Shown here: positions 28,048 to 37,441 of the stretch, piece by piece
Layout of the letters: each line of letters begins with the position of its first letter
Numbering within the stretch: the first letter of the stretch is position 1
From: Stenotrophomonas raiganjensis (SeqCode)
GTDB lineage: Bacteria; Pseudomonadota; Gammaproteobacteria; Xanthomonadales; Xanthomonadaceae
Assembly: GCF_030658505.1 (NCBI RefSeq)
Contig: NZ_JAUTXR010000188.1
Span: 1-64,000 of the forward strand
Reading direction: 5' to 3'
DNA length: 64,000 nucleotides
Notes under the pieces: model-generated
Told to the model about the DNA's origin: nothing
Seen by the model: only the letters and a program-made list of their open reading frames with translations
Databases searched by the model: none
Position numbers and translations under genes: made by a program

Positions 28048-28775
28048 ATGAAGACGGCAATCCGGTGGAGCCCTACGGAGGGCCGACCACCGGCGACGTG
28101 GTCGATGGCATTCGCGATGCCGTGTACGGCATCCAGCAGCGGGTGCGCGGTCAAGCCAAGCCGGATGCGCGCGCCGAGCCGACGGCCAAGGCGCGGGAGG
28201 TGGACTGCTCGCAGATGCCTGACGAGACCGCGTGCAACGAGTGCCTGCTGAAGGAGGGGTTCATCGGTCCGCCCCTCACCCCGCGCTATGTCACCCAAAG
28301 CAACCTGATCAACTACGAGTACCAGCTGTACATCGCCAACCTGCGCTCGGCGCCGCTGCGCTTTGGTTTCATGGTTGCCGACAAGGCGGATCCTGATCGG
28401 CGGCTATTCTCGGTGGATACGTTGTTTGATTACCTTGAGCGCGATGGGTTCTCACGCACCGTGCAGGAGTGGCATTTCAACGCCTGCGAGTTTGATGGGT
28501 TCTGGTTGAAGGACTGCACGGTGGTGGAGGCGAAGGGGAGGTATGAGCATTTCTTTGATGAAAGAGGACTTCCCAGATATGAGTTTGTGGAACATGGAGT
28601 TCTCAGGCCTTGGGGATTGCAGATGAACAGGCAGCGCAGCGCCATCGGCGTTGCAGGTCGGCAAGCAAAGCTCCTGTGGTGCTTCATGCAACCTCGAACG
28701 ATGGCCGCAGCCATTGCAGCGGAGTATGTCGATCCAATGCTTTGCAGGCACATACCATTCCGTGGAGAGATTTGA
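27978..28775 (+). CDS. Putative type VI nuclease effector with Tox-REase-5 domain
   Basis: The 265-residue protein has a Gly/Pro-rich N-terminus (about 1-85), four clustered Cys (CSQMPDETACNECLL has three), and a C-terminal Tox-REase-5-like domain (about 100-260). The restriction-endonuclease-fold core is visible: an Asp in CEFDGFW and an ExK in VVEAKGRYEHFFDE, followed by KLLWCFMQPRTMAAAIAAEY. Family members are polymorphic toxins predicted to cut DNA. AGGAG precedes the ATG at 27978. The stop overlaps the start of the presumed immunity gene (TGATG). GC falls visibly from about 28.4 kb onward, a sign of recent acquisition. Confidence 0.85.
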   Translation: MGTRIIGPRPWLGPGMAGGNGGVDEDGNPVEPYGGPTTGDVVDGIRDAVYGIQQRVRGQAKPDARAEPTAKAREVDCSQMPDETACNECLLKEGFIGPPLTPRYVTQSNLINYEYQLYIANLRSAPLRFGFMVADKADPDRRLFSVDTLFDYLERDGFSRTVQEWHFNACEFDGFWLKDCTVVEAKGRYEHFFDERGLPRYEFVEHGVLRPWGLQMNRQRSAIGVAGRQAKLLWCFMQPRTMAAAIAAEYVDPMLCRHIPFRGEI

Positions 28776-29524
28776 TGATTGTCAGTGTCCAAGCAAACTT
28801 GCGAACGGACCCTGTGTCCCGATCTCCCGACCAGTTACTTGGTTTGGCGGTACAGGCAACAGAACGTCTTGCGTCGCTACACCCGTTGATGAAACGCTGG
28901 TATGCGCTGCCATCGAGCGCAAAGGGAAAGTCAATACCGTTGGAGGACACCGGTGCGATCCTCGCCAGGATGGAACGGGATATCGAGAAGGATCGCGGAA
29001 GATTTGGGGATTTCAATGAGCTTGGCGCTTCACTGTTGCTGGCCAACGTAGACAATGGTCGTGATTGGCGCATGCCAGGTCTGGTCGTGCTCGGCTTGGA
29101 TCCCACAATGGGCTCCCATAAGTTCCGTCTTGTTGGGATCGAACAATTTGGTGAAGCCGTGCCAGATCTGATGCTGAATGCAATGATAGGTCTGGTGGAG
29201 GAAGTCAAGCCCCTCTATGCCTGTACGGATGTCAAAGCGCAGACGCGCGAGAAGGGGCTGGTGACGTACCAGCTTGATCGGCGCTTGTACCAACACCGTC
29301 GCTACTTTGGCTGGATGGGCTTCGTTCCTGCGCAGATCACCCACGCGCAGATCCCCGACGCACATGCGGTCCACGCGGTCGATGGCCTGGGCACGGTCAT
29401 TGTCTCGGTGCCAGGCATGTTCGACCCCACTGACGACGCGCAGGTGGACAAGGTACACCGCGTCGAAATGGATCTGGCCAGCTATGACCTGTTGCCAGTA
29501 ACGGACCCGAGCCTCAAGGGCTAG
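28775..29524 (+). CDS. Putative cognate immunity protein (Imm52-like)
   Basis: The 249-residue protein has no signal peptide or membrane segment, so it is probably cytoplasmic, where a nuclease would be neutralised. It contains scattered Trp, Phe and Asp residues, including DNGRDWRMPGLVVLGLDP and RYFGWMGFVPA. Known Tox-REase-5 toxins are usually paired with Imm52 proteins. The assignment here rests on adjacency, coupling (TGATG) and overall resemblance. Its GC content is clearly below that of the flanking operons. Confidence 0.65.
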   Translation: MIVSVQANLRTDPVSRSPDQLLGLAVQATERLASLHPLMKRWYALPSSAKGKSIPLEDTGAILARMERDIEKDRGRFGDFNELGASLLLANVDNGRDWRMPGLVVLGLDPTMGSHKFRLVGIEQFGEAVPDLMLNAMIGLVEEVKPLYACTDVKAQTREKGLVTYQLDRRLYQHRRYFGWMGFVPAQITHAQIPDAHAVHAVDGLGTVIVSVPGMFDPTDDAQVDKVHRVEMDLASYDLLPVTDPSLKG

Positions 29525-29559
29525 GGCCATTTCCGGTTTTCGCACGGAATGCTCCCCGC

Positions 29560-29952
29560 GTGCGCGATCTGTCGTGCTGGTGCTTGTGCTGGCGCTGTGC
29601 GCAGGCGCCCAGTGGGCGTCACTTCCCAGACAGCGTGACACCTGACACCTGCCAAGCGCTTGCCCAGCAGGATGCAGGACCACTACAGACCCCGCGCAAC
29701 AATGACGGGAACCGCACGAATCACCGCAATGGTGCGAATGCCCACCACCGCAAACTCGAGCCTCAGCCGTGTTTGCGCTTGTCAGCCAGCGTCGCCTCGT
29801 ACGGCGCCGGCTGGCAATCCGTGCGCGTTCCATGGCGGGCGCAGCAGGATGGCGGGCCGGGCCAGGACGCAGGCGGTCGCGCGATGGAGGGTCTGATCCA
29901 GGCCAGTCGCGCGCTGGGCCTGTATGCCAGCCTTAACGTGCGGCCCTGCTGA
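29560..29952 (+). CDS. Doubtful hypothetical ORF, possibly a frameshifted remnant
   Basis: The 559-bp stretch between the immunity gene and the tRNAs holds one open frame of 130 codons from a GTG, without a clear ribosome site. A different frame over 29565-29610 encodes a convincing membrane/signal segment (RSVVLVLVLALCAGAQWAS) that stops at once. A single-base shift near 29630 would join it to the longer frame (SVTPDTCQALAQQDAG...). This could be a broken small exported protein belonging to the effector island, or no gene at all. Confidence 0.25.
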   Translation: MRDLSCWCLCWRCAQAPSGRHFPDSVTPDTCQALAQQDAGPLQTPRNNDGNRTNHRNGANAHHRKLEPQPCLRLSASVASYGAGWQSVRVPWRAQQDGGPGQDAGGRAMEGLIQASRALGLYASLNVRPC

Positions 29953-30032
29953 CTCCGGGCCGTGTGGCGGGGCAGGGCGGCTGCCTTGCCCCTTGCAGCG
30001 CTTCACAGGCAGGGCCCCCAGGCGCCAGACAC

Positions 30033-30064
30033 AAAAAAACCCGGAGGACTGTCGTCTTCCAGGC
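30033..30064 (-). terminator. Terminator of the first tRNA-Pro gene
   Basis: On the minus strand, a CCTGGAAGAC/GTCCTCCGGG-type stem (G-U pairs included) with a four-base loop is followed by a T7 run (A run at 30033-30039). It begins about 20 bp after the tRNA 3' end. Confidence 0.8.
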
Positions 30065-30083
30065 TTCTTGGTGACCACCGAAG

Positions 30084-30160
<77 letters not shown>

Positions 30161-30254
30161 AAGGGAGCCGCCTATTCTAGCGATTCACCCCGATGGCGGC
30201 AAGGGGTAAATGCTGTTTTCTTCACACTGCCGAAGCAGTGCCACTTCAGGGAAC

Positions 30255-30283
30255 AAAAAAGCCTGGACGACTTCACCAGGCTT
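30255..30283 (-). terminator. Terminator of the second tRNA-Pro gene
   Basis: The minus-strand stem AAGCCTGG with CCAGGCTT is followed by six T residues. It sits about 18 bp after the tRNA 3' end, so each tRNA copy has its own terminator. Confidence 0.9.
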
Positions 30284-30300
30284 CAATGCGACCACATGAG

Positions 30301-30377
<77 letters not shown>

Positions 30378-30432
30378 AAGGAGCCGCCTAAGATACCGTG
30401 TGAAGGCCAAGGCGGCAAGGTTTTTTTACAAC

Positions 30433-30549
30433 TCAGCGACGATTTTCTTTCTCGATGCGGTTCTGCTCGCGGGCTTCGAACCACATGCCGTTGAGGATGG
30501 CCACCGTCGAGGCGAGGCCGGCACCGAGAATCCAGGCGAAATACCACAT
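30433..30549 (-). CDS. cydX: Cytochrome bd oxidase small subunit CydX
   Basis: The 38-residue protein MWYFAWILGAGLASTVAILN... has one transmembrane helix and a charged tail (EAREQNRIEKENRR). It starts with the MWYFAWILG signature of CydX/YbgT. CydX stabilises the haems of cytochrome bd. The ATG at 30549 lies 54 bp after the cydB stop, with a GGAGA ribosome site just upstream. Confidence 0.93.
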   Translation of the reverse strand: MWYFAWILGAGLASTVAILNGMWFEAREQNRIEKENRR

Positions 30550-30603
30550 GATCAGTCTCCTTTGTCCAGCGGATGTGCCGACCCTGGGCCGGCACATCGG
30601 CAC

Positions 30604-31755
30604 TCAGTAAGCGTTCGGGTTGTTGCCCATCTCTTCGGTGGTGGTCTTGCCCTTCAGCACGCGGTACACCCAGGTGGTGTAACCGATGATGATCGGCAGG
30701 AACACCGCCGTGGCCAGCAGCATGATCCACAGGGTCAGGTGGCTGGACGAGGCATCCCACACGGTCAGGCTGGAGGTGGGCTGGCTCGAGGACGGCAGCA
30801 GGAACGGGAAGATGGCGAAGCCGACGGTCAGGATGATGCCGGCGATGGCCGCTCCGGAGGCGATGAAGGCCAGGCCGCCGCGACGGGCACGCAGCAGCAC
30901 CGCACTGGCCAGCAGGCCGGCCAGGCCGAGCAGCGGGGCCAGGATCGTGGCCGGCATCGCACTGTAGTTGCGCATCCAGCCACCGGCGGCGCCGAGTTCG
31001 GCGGTCTTCAGCAGCGGATTGGTGGCGCCGTCGGTGACCACCTGCGAGGTGATCTGGTAACCGGGCAGGCCGAAGGCCACCCAGGCACCGCCGACCGCAA
31101 AGAGCACGAAGGCGATGATCGCGGCGATGCTGCCGAAGCGGGCTGCACGCTCGGCCACCGGGCCGTCGGTCTTCAGCACCAGCATGGCGGCACCGTGGGC
31201 GACCAGCATCGACACGCTGAGCAGGCCGGCCAGCAGCGCGAAGGGCATCAGCAGGCCGAAGAACGAGCCGGTGTAGAAGATGCGCATGCTGTCATCGAAG
31301 TGGAACGGCACGCCCAGCAGCACGTTGCCCACCGCCACGCCCATGATCAGCGCCGGGATGAAGCCGCCGATGAACAGCGCCCAATCCCAGGTGTTGCGCC
31401 AGCGCTCGCTGGGCATCTTGCTGCGGAACTTGAAGCCGACCGGACGCAGGATCAGGGCGAACAGGATCACGAACATCGCCAGGTAGAACCCAGAGAAGCT
31501 GACCGCGTACAGCGGCGGCCAGGCGGCGAAGATCGCACCGCCACCGAGTACCAGCCACACCTGATTGCCTTCCCATACCGGGCCGATGGTGTTGATCACC
31601 AGCCGGCGCTCGGCGTCGTTGCGGGCGACGAAGGGCAGCAGGGTGCCCACGCCCAGGTCGAAACCATCCATCACGGCGAAACCGATCAGCAGGATGCCGA
31701 GCAGCAGCCACCAGATCACGCGCAGCGTGGTGTAGTCCAGAAGAATGAAATCCAT
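30604..31755 (-). CDS. cydB: Cytochrome bd ubiquinol oxidase subunit II
   Basis: The 383-residue inner-membrane protein has about nine hydrophobic helices. The CydB start ([32 protein letters not shown]) is followed by [26 protein letters not shown]. It pairs with CydA in the high-affinity quinol oxidase used at low oxygen. It lies 15 bp downstream of cydA. Confidence 0.97.
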   Translation of the reverse strand: MDFILLDYTTLRVIWWLLLGILLIGFAVMDGFDLGVGTLLPFVARNDAERRLVINTIGPVWEGNQVWLVLGGGAIFAAWPPLYAVSFSGFYLAMFVILFALILRPVGFKFRSKMPSERWRNTWDWALFIGGFIPALIMGVAVGNVLLGVPFHFDDSMRIFYTGSFFGLLMPFALLAGLLSVSMLVAHGAAMLVLKTDGPVAERAARFGSIAAIIAFVLFAVGGAWVAFGLPGYQITSQVVTDGATNPLLKTAELGAAGGWMRNYSAMPATILAPLLGLAGLLASAVLLRARRGGLAFIASGAAIAGIILTVGFAIFPFLLPSSSQPTSSLTVWDASSSHLTLWIMLLATAVFLPIIIGYTTWVYRVLKGKTTTEEMGNNPNAY

Positions 31756-31770
31756 CTTGGTTCTCCTGCC

Positions 31771-33360
31771 TCAGGCCTGGCCGGCGGCCGGCGCCGAGGC
31801 ATTGTGGGAAGCATGCGGCTGGGGCGACTGCAGCGACGGCAGCACCTCGTCCGGACCCTTGCGGATCGCCTTGAGCATCAGCTTGATCTCGACCACGATC
31901 AGCGCGGTGTAGATCGCGGTGAAGCCGGCAAGGGTCAGCACGATTTCATGCAGGGCCAGGCCCGATGCCGCATAGAAGGTCGGCAGCACGCCGTCGACCG
32001 CCCACGGCTGGCGACCGTACTCGGCCACGAACCAGCCACATTCGATCGCGATCCACGGTGCCGGCAGCGTCCACAGGGCCAGGCGCAGGAACCAGCGCTT
32101 GTCCTGGAAGTTGTTGCGGCAGGAGTAGTAGAAGGCCAGTGCGAAGAAGGCGATCAGGTAGAAGCCCAGGCCGGCCATCACGCGGAAGGTCCAGAACAGC
32201 GGCATCACGCGCGGCACGGTGTCCATCGCCGCCTGCGAGATTTCCTGCGGGGTGGCGTTGAGGATGTCATCGCGGTAGCGCTTGAGCAGCAGGCCATGGC
32301 CCAGGTCCTGCCAATGGCGGTCGAACATCTCGCGCGCTTCAACGTCGTTCTTGTTCGCACGCAGGCGTTCCAGCGCACCGTAGGCCAGCTGGCCGCCGCG
32401 CACGCGGTGTTCGGCGCGCTCGACCAATTCCAGGATGCCCGGAATCGGCTGGTTCAACGAACGGGTGGCGATCAGGCCCATCAGGTAGGGGATCTTCACC
32501 GCGTAGTCGTTCTGGTGGGTTTCCTGGTTCGGGATGCCGAAGGCGGTGAAATCGGCCGGCGCGCGCTCGGTCTCCCACATCGCTTCGATCGCGGCCAGCT
32601 TCATCTTCTGGTGTTCGCTGGCGGCGTAACCGCTCTCGTCACCCAGCACCACCACCGACAGCGACGACAGCAGGCCGAAGGCTGCGGCCACCGCGAACGA
32701 ACGACGGGCCAGGTCCTTGTGCTTGTTGCGCAGCAGGAACAGGGCGCTGATCGCCATCACGAACACCGCACCGGTCACGTAACCGGCGCTGACGGTGTGC
32801 ACGAACTTGGCCTGCGCCACCGGGTTGAACACCACGGCCATGAAGTCGACCACTTCCATGCGCATGGTTTCCGGGTTGAACACCGCGCCGGTCGGGTTCT
32901 GCATCCAGCCGTTGGCGATCAGGATCCAGATCGCCGACAGGTTGGTGCCCAGCGCCATCAGCCAGGTCACCATCAGGTGCTTGACCTTGGTCAGGCGGTT
33001 CCAGCCGAAGAAGAACAGGCCGACGAAGGTGGCTTCCAGGAAGAACGCCATCAGGCCTTCGATGGCCAGCGGCGCACCGAAGATGTCACCCACGTAGTGG
33101 CTGTAGTAGGACCAGTTCATGCCGAACTGGAACTCCATGACGATGCCGGTGGCGACGCCCATGGCGAAGTTGATGCCGAACAGGACGCCCCAGAACAGGG
33201 TCATCCTGCGCCAGATCTCCTTGCCGGTCATCACGTACACGCTCTCCATGATGGCCACCATGAAGGACAGGCCGAGGGTGAGCGGTACGAATAGGAAGTG
33301 GTACATCGCGGTCAGCGCGAATTGCAGCCGCGACAGTTCTACGACTGTCTGATCAATCAT
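31771..33360 (-). CDS. cydA: Cytochrome bd ubiquinol oxidase subunit I
   Basis: The 529-residue haem-bearing subunit has the N-terminal LSRLQFALTAMYHFLFVPLTLGL segment, with the proximal haem b595 His, and the conserved NWSYYSHYVGDIFG loop. The length and the long loop between the sixth and seventh helices fit the long-Q-loop (bd-I) type, consistent with the presence of cydX. The gene is transcribed from the divergent region with the FNR box and leads cydA-cydB-cydX. Confidence 0.97.
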   Translation of the reverse strand: MIDQTVVELSRLQFALTAMYHFLFVPLTLGLSFMVAIMESVYVMTGKEIWRRMTLFWGVLFGINFAMGVATGIVMEFQFGMNWSYYSHYVGDIFGAPLAIEGLMAFFLEATFVGLFFFGWNRLTKVKHLMVTWLMALGTNLSAIWILIANGWMQNPTGAVFNPETMRMEVVDFMAVVFNPVAQAKFVHTVSAGYVTGAVFVMAISALFLLRNKHKDLARRSFAVAAAFGLLSSLSVVVLGDESGYAASEHQKMKLAAIEAMWETERAPADFTAFGIPNQETHQNDYAVKIPYLMGLIATRSLNQPIPGILELVERAEHRVRGGQLAYGALERLRANKNDVEAREMFDRHWQDLGHGLLLKRYRDDILNATPQEISQAAMDTVPRVMPLFWTFRVMAGLGFYLIAFFALAFYYSCRNNFQDKRWFLRLALWTLPAPWIAIECGWFVAEYGRQPWAVDGVLPTFYAASGLALHEIVLTLAGFTAIYTALIVVEIKLMLKAIRKGPDEVLPSLQSPQPHASHNASAPAAGQA

Positions 33361-33450
33361 GGCCTGGCTACCTCGTTGGATAGTGCCGTTGCAGGTGGCG
33401 GGAAGGGTGGTCTACGACGTGAATGATGTGACCGACTACTTCAAACAGCC

Positions 33451-33464
33451 TTGATCCAGATCAA
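33451..33464. promoter_or_regulatory. Perfect FNR/Anr box between cydA and cydD
   Basis: TTGAT-CCAG-ATCAA is an exact match to the FNR/Anr consensus. It is centred about 97 bp upstream of the cydA ATG and about 131 bp upstream of the cydD TTG, in the 228-bp divergent intergenic region. It predicts oxygen-responsive control of the bd oxidase and perhaps of its assembly transporter. Confidence 0.85.
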
Positions 33465-33588
33465 TGTATGAACAGGTGTGCGAAGGGATCGTATGCGAAC
33501 CTGATGAAGACTGCGACCGCCGGCCGCAGGGGCGGGCTATTGCCTGCGCCTACAATGCCGTGTCTCCCCCGTTGCCCGTGAAGACCTC

Positions 33589-35334
33589 TTGAGCGCTGCC
33601 GAAACGACCCCTGACGGCCTGTCCCCGGAAGCTGAAACCGCCCGCCAGCGGCGTGTCCGCACGGCCTGGCTGGCCGATCTGGCACGCTCCGCCCGGGGCC
33701 GCCAGCGTCTGGCCGCGCTGTGCATCAGCCTGTCCGGCGCACTGTTGATCGGCCAGGCTGCCGCCATCGCCTGGCTGGTGCAGCAGGTGCTGGTGGAGCG
33801 CGCGCCGCTGGCATCGGGCCTACCGGTGCTGGCGGGACTGGCGGTGATCCTGGTGCTGCGCACCCTGCTGGGCAGCGCCACCCAGGCCGCCGCCGGTGAC
33901 GTGGCCGACGCCGCACGCCTGGCACTGCGCGAACGCGTGTTCGCACGCCTGCTGGGCCACGGCCCACTGTGGCTGCGGCAGCGCCGCACCGGCGAACTGG
34001 GCGAACTGATGCTGCATCACGGCGATGCGATCGAGAGCTATTACAGCGGCTTCCTGCCGGTGCGCACTGAAGTGGTGGTGGTGCCGCTGCTGATCCTGGC
34101 CGCGGTCGCCTGGGTCGACTGGGTGGTGGCGCTGATCCTGCTGTTCACCGCGCCGCTGGTGCCGTTCTTCATGATGCTGGTGGGCTGGGGCGCTGAAGCG
34201 GCCGGGCGCGCACAGCTGGGTGAGCTGGCGCGCATGAGCGGCCATTTCGCCGACCGGATCAAGGGCCTGGGCCTGCTGCGCCTGTATGGCCGCGGTGACG
34301 CCGAGCTGGAGGGTATCGAGGCGGCCGCCGAAGGCGTGCGCGTGCGTACGCTGAAGGTGCTGCGGATCGCGTTCCTGTCGTCCACGGTGCTGGAATTCTT
34401 CGCCTCGGTGAGCGTGGCGATGGTCGCGCTGTACCTGGGCCTGAGCTATCTGGGCATGATGTCGCTGCATGCAGTGGTGCCGACACTGGGCGCAGGGCTG
34501 TTCTGCCTGCTGCTGGCGCCGGAATTCTATGCGCCGCTGCGGCGGTTGGCCGCGCACTACCATGATCGTGCCAACGCACTGGCCGCTGCCGCCGAAGTGG
34601 AGCGCCTGCTGCAGTCGCTGCCCGATGAGCAGGGCCTGATCGAGAACGAAGCTGCGCCGTTGGCGGTGGAACCGGCCGAAGCCGCAATGCCGCCGTTGCG
34701 GGCGCAGGGGCTGGTGCTGCGCCCGCTGGGCGCACCGCATGATGTACTGCAGGATCTTGACGTGCTGCTTGAGCCAGGCCAGCGCCTGGCCCTGGTTGGC
34801 CCCAGCGGATCCGGCAAAAGCACGCTGCTGGAGGCGCTGGCCGGTTGGTTGCCACCGCGCGCCGGCAAGCTGCAGTTGCGGCCCGGCGTGCAGGTGGCTT
34901 ATGCCAGCCAGCGACCGTACCTGTTCCACGGCAGCATCGCCGACAACCTGCGCCTGGCTGATCCCGGTGCCAGCGATGCGCGGCTGCGCGCGGTGGCCGA
35001 GGCCTCGCAGGTCCTGCAGTTTGCCCAGCGCCTGCCGCAGGGGCTGGACACGGTGATCGGCGAGCGCGGCTTCGGCCTGTCCGGTGGCGAAGCCCGCCGC
35101 ATCGGCCTGGCCCGCCTGTTGCTGCGCGATCCGCAGGTGCTGCTGCTGGACGAGCCCACCGCCTTCCTCGATGCCGATACCGAAGCGGCCCTGCTGCGCA
35201 GCCTGGCCGCGTATGCACGCGGGCGCAGCGTGGTGGTCGCCACCCACAGCCCAGCGGTGATCGCGTGGGCTGACCGTTGCCTGCTGTTGCCGGAAGGCCG
35301 CCTGGTGGAACCGGCACAGGCGGTGCGCGCATGA
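33589..35334 (+). CDS. cydD: ABC exporter CydD (cytochrome bd assembly, glutathione/cysteine export)
   Basis: The 581-residue half-transporter has an N-terminal six-helix membrane domain (about 40-335) and a C-terminal ATPase. The ATPase shows Walker A LVGPSGSGKSTLL, signature LSGGEARRIGLAR and Walker B VLLLDEPTAFLD. With CydC it exports reductants needed to assemble cytochrome bd. The only suitable start is TTG at 33589, with a weak GAAG upstream. The stop overlaps the cydC start (ATGA). Confidence 0.94.
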   Translation: MSAAETTPDGLSPEAETARQRRVRTAWLADLARSARGRQRLAALCISLSGALLIGQAAAIAWLVQQVLVERAPLASGLPVLAGLAVILVLRTLLGSATQAAAGDVADAARLALRERVFARLLGHGPLWLRQRRTGELGELMLHHGDAIESYYSGFLPVRTEVVVVPLLILAAVAWVDWVVALILLFTAPLVPFFMMLVGWGAEAAGRAQLGELARMSGHFADRIKGLGLLRLYGRGDAELEGIEAAAEGVRVRTLKVLRIAFLSSTVLEFFASVSVAMVALYLGLSYLGMMSLHAVVPTLGAGLFCLLLAPEFYAPLRRLAAHYHDRANALAAAAEVERLLQSLPDEQGLIENEAAPLAVEPAEAAMPPLRAQGLVLRPLGAPHDVLQDLDVLLEPGQRLALVGPSGSGKSTLLEALAGWLPPRAGKLQLRPGVQVAYASQRPYLFHGSIADNLRLADPGASDARLRAVAEASQVLQFAQRLPQGLDTVIGERGFGLSGGEARRIGLARLLLRDPQVLLLDEPTAFLDADTEAALLRSLAAYARGRSVVVATHSPAVIAWADRCLLLPEGRLVEPAQAVRA

Positions 35335-37004
35335 GCCGTTCACCTGATTCGCTGCGCGCGGTGTTCCTGCGCCACCGGCCGCGCTTGTTGCTGACCATGC
35401 TGCTGCTGTGGACCACGATGCTGGCCGGCACGGCGCTGCTCGGCCTGTCCGGTGGTTTCCTCACGGCGGCTGCGCTGGCCGGTGCGGCCGGCCTCGGCCA
35501 GGGCTTCAATTTCTTCTCACCCTCGGCCGGCATCCGTGGCCTGACCATGGCGCGCATCGTCTCGCGCTACTTCGAAAAGCTGGTCGGCCACGACGCCACG
35601 CTGCGCATCGCCCGCGACCTGCGCGTGTGGTTCTTCCGCCGCGCGCTGCCACTGGCACCGGCGCGGCTGGGGGCCACGCGTACCGGCGAGCTGCTGGCGC
35701 GGCTGCTGGGGGACATCGGCGAGGTGGATGGCCTGCTGGTGCGTGCGATCGGGCCTCTGGTGGCGCTGGGTGCGCTGTCCCTGGTGGCGGTCGCCTCGGC
35801 AGCGCTGATCCTGCCCTCGGCAGCGGTACTGCTGGCGGTGCTGGCCCTGTTGATTGCCTTCGGGGTGCCGTGGCTGGGCGTGCGTGGCCATGATGGCGAA
35901 GAGGCGGACCGTGCCGCGCATCGTGCCGCGCTGCGGACCGCCGCCTTTGAGGGGCTGGAGGGGGCGGGCGATCTGGCGGCGCTGCATGCCGACGCGGCAT
36001 GGCAGTTGAAGGTGCGGGTAGCGGCCAAGCAGCTTGCCTCGCGCGACCGGCGTCGTCGCTGGCGCTTGATCGCGGCATCGACGCTGCATGGCCTGGTCGC
36101 AGGGTTGGGCCTGGTCGCGATGCTGGCATTGGCACTGCACGCGGCAGAACAGCAGCGCATCACGCCGGAGATGGCGGCGGGCCTTGTGTTCCTGACCGTG
36201 GCGTTGATCGAACTGTGGGCCGGCATGGGCCTGGCCTGGCAGTCGCTGCAGTCCGGGCGCATTGCGGCTGATCGGTTGCAGGCCATCGTCGAACAGCCGC
36301 CGACGGTGGAGGACCCCGCAGCGCCGCAACCGGTGCCGCAAGCCGCGCGCGTGCATTGGGACGATGTGCATTTCCAGTGGCCGGGCGCAGGGCGTCCGGT
36401 GTTGTCCGCTGTGCAGCTGACGTTGGCACCAGGCGAACGCATCGCCATCCGCGGCGACAGCGGCAGTGGCAAGACCACGCTGTCCAGCCTGCTGCTGCGG
36501 CTGTGGGATCCGCAGCAGGGGCGAATCACCTACGGTGGCCGCGACCTGCGCGACCTCGCCCAGGCCGACTGGCATCGCCAGCTGGCGTGGCTGCCGCAGA
36601 ACGCACCGGTGTTTGCCGGCACGGTGGCGGAGAACCTGCGTTTGGGTGATCCCGATGCCAGCGACGCCGCGTTGTGGGCGGTGCTGCGCCGCGTTCGCCT
36701 GGGCGACTGGGCCGAGCGCAACGGTGGCCTGCAGGCCTGGGTGGGCGAGAACGGCGCGACGATGTCGGCCGGCCAGGCGCGACGCTTGGCGCTGGCCCGT
36801 GCACTGCTGCGCAATGCGCCGATCCTGCTGCTGGACGAGCCGACCGAAGGCCTGGACGTGGATACCGCACGCGCGCTGTTGCAGGACCTTTCCGGGTTGC
36901 TGGACGGGCGCAGCCTGTTGATGATCACCCACGACGACCTGCCCGAAGGCGTGGTCGATGCGCAGTACCGGTTGCGCGACGGGGCTCTGGTCCGGGAAGC
37001 GTGA
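35331..37004 (+). CDS. cydC: ABC exporter CydC (cytochrome bd assembly)
   Basis: This 557-residue partner of CydD has a membrane domain (about 15-320), Walker [12 protein letters not shown], signature [13 protein letters not shown] (a variant of LSGGQ) and Walker [13 protein letters not shown]. The ATG at 35331 overlaps the cydD stop. A SMAG pair follows the stop and separates it from the convergent DUF1294/metX unit. Confidence 0.94.
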   Translation: MSRSPDSLRAVFLRHRPRLLLTMLLLWTTMLAGTALLGLSGGFLTAAALAGAAGLGQGFNFFSPSAGIRGLTMARIVSRYFEKLVGHDATLRIARDLRVWFFRRALPLAPARLGATRTGELLARLLGDIGEVDGLLVRAIGPLVALGALSLVAVASAALILPSAAVLLAVLALLIAFGVPWLGVRGHDGEEADRAAHRAALRTAAFEGLEGAGDLAALHADAAWQLKVRVAAKQLASRDRRRRWRLIAASTLHGLVAGLGLVAMLALALHAAEQQRITPEMAAGLVFLTVALIELWAGMGLAWQSLQSGRIAADRLQAIVEQPPTVEDPAAPQPVPQAARVHWDDVHFQWPGAGRPVLSAVQLTLAPGERIAIRGDSGSGKTTLSSLLLRLWDPQQGRITYGGRDLRDLAQADWHRQLAWLPQNAPVFAGTVAENLRLGDPDASDAALWAVLRRVRLGDWAERNGGLQAWVGENGATMSAGQARRLALARALLRNAPILLLDEPTEGLDVDTARALLQDLSGLLDGRSLLMITHDDLPEGVVDAQYRLRDGALVREA

Positions 37005-37008
37005 ACCG

Positions 37009-37030
37009 GTAGTGCCGGCCGCTGGCCGGC
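37009..37030 (+). repeat. SMAG/REP palindrome, left unit after cydC
   Basis: GTAGT precedes GCCGGCC (37014-37020) and GGCCGGC (37024-37030) with a GCT loop, four bases after the cydC stop. It forms an inverted pair with the unit at 37063. Confidence 0.85.
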
Positions 37031-37062
37031 AACCTCATGGCGCCTGATACGGACCCGTAATT

Positions 37063-37084
37063 GCCGGCCAGCGGCCGGCATTAC
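37063..37084 (-). repeat. SMAG/REP palindrome, right unit between convergent genes
   Basis: GCCGGCC (37063-37069) pairs with GGCCGGC (37073-37079), followed by ATTAC (GTAAT on the minus strand, a one-base variant of GTAG). It lies 13 bp beyond the end of the DUF1294 gene. Confidence 0.8.
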
Positions 37085-37096
37085 CCATTCGAACGG

Positions 37097-37441
37097 TTAC
37101 CGCGAGAACTCGCGCAGCATCACCGCGATCGAGGCCACGTTGGCCAGCACGCACAACCAGAACACCCACTGGAATGCGGCCTTGCGGTGCTTGTGTCGGA
37201 ACAGCGCCTGGCCCAGCAGCGCGCCCGGCCAGCCACCGGCAAAGGCCAGCAGTTGCAGGGTGCGTTCGGGAATGCGCCATTGCTTTCGCTGCGCCGCGCG
37301 CTTGTCCTGGCCGTACAGCGCGAACGACACCGCGCTGGCCAGCATGCACCAGCCACCCAGCCACAGCGGCAGCACACCGCTGACCACCAGCGCGATCAAC
37401 GCGCCGAACGCGGCGAGCGCCAGGTTGCGCCGCCAAGCCAC
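37097..37441 (-). CDS. DUF1294 family membrane protein
   Basis: The 114-residue protein has three to four hydrophobic helices. The DUF1294 pattern is present: SFALYGQDKRAAQRKQWRIPERTLQLLAFAGGWPGALLGQ, then FRHKHRKAAFQWVF. Its function is unknown; many relatives carry an N-terminal cold-shock domain, which is absent here. The start is GTG at 37441, sharing one base with the metX stop (TAGTG), so it is probably translated from the metX message. Confidence 0.85.
   Translation of the reverse strand: MAWRRNLALAAFGALIALVVSGVLPLWLGGWCMLASAVSFALYGQDKRAAQRKQWRIPERTLQLLAFAGGWPGALLGQALFRHKHRKAAFQWVFWLCVLANVASIAVMLREFSR

Noticed and set aside
30400..33294. 964-codon plus-strand open frame opposite cydB and cydA
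   Set aside because: It is a GC-driven shadow of two unmistakable membrane-protein genes.
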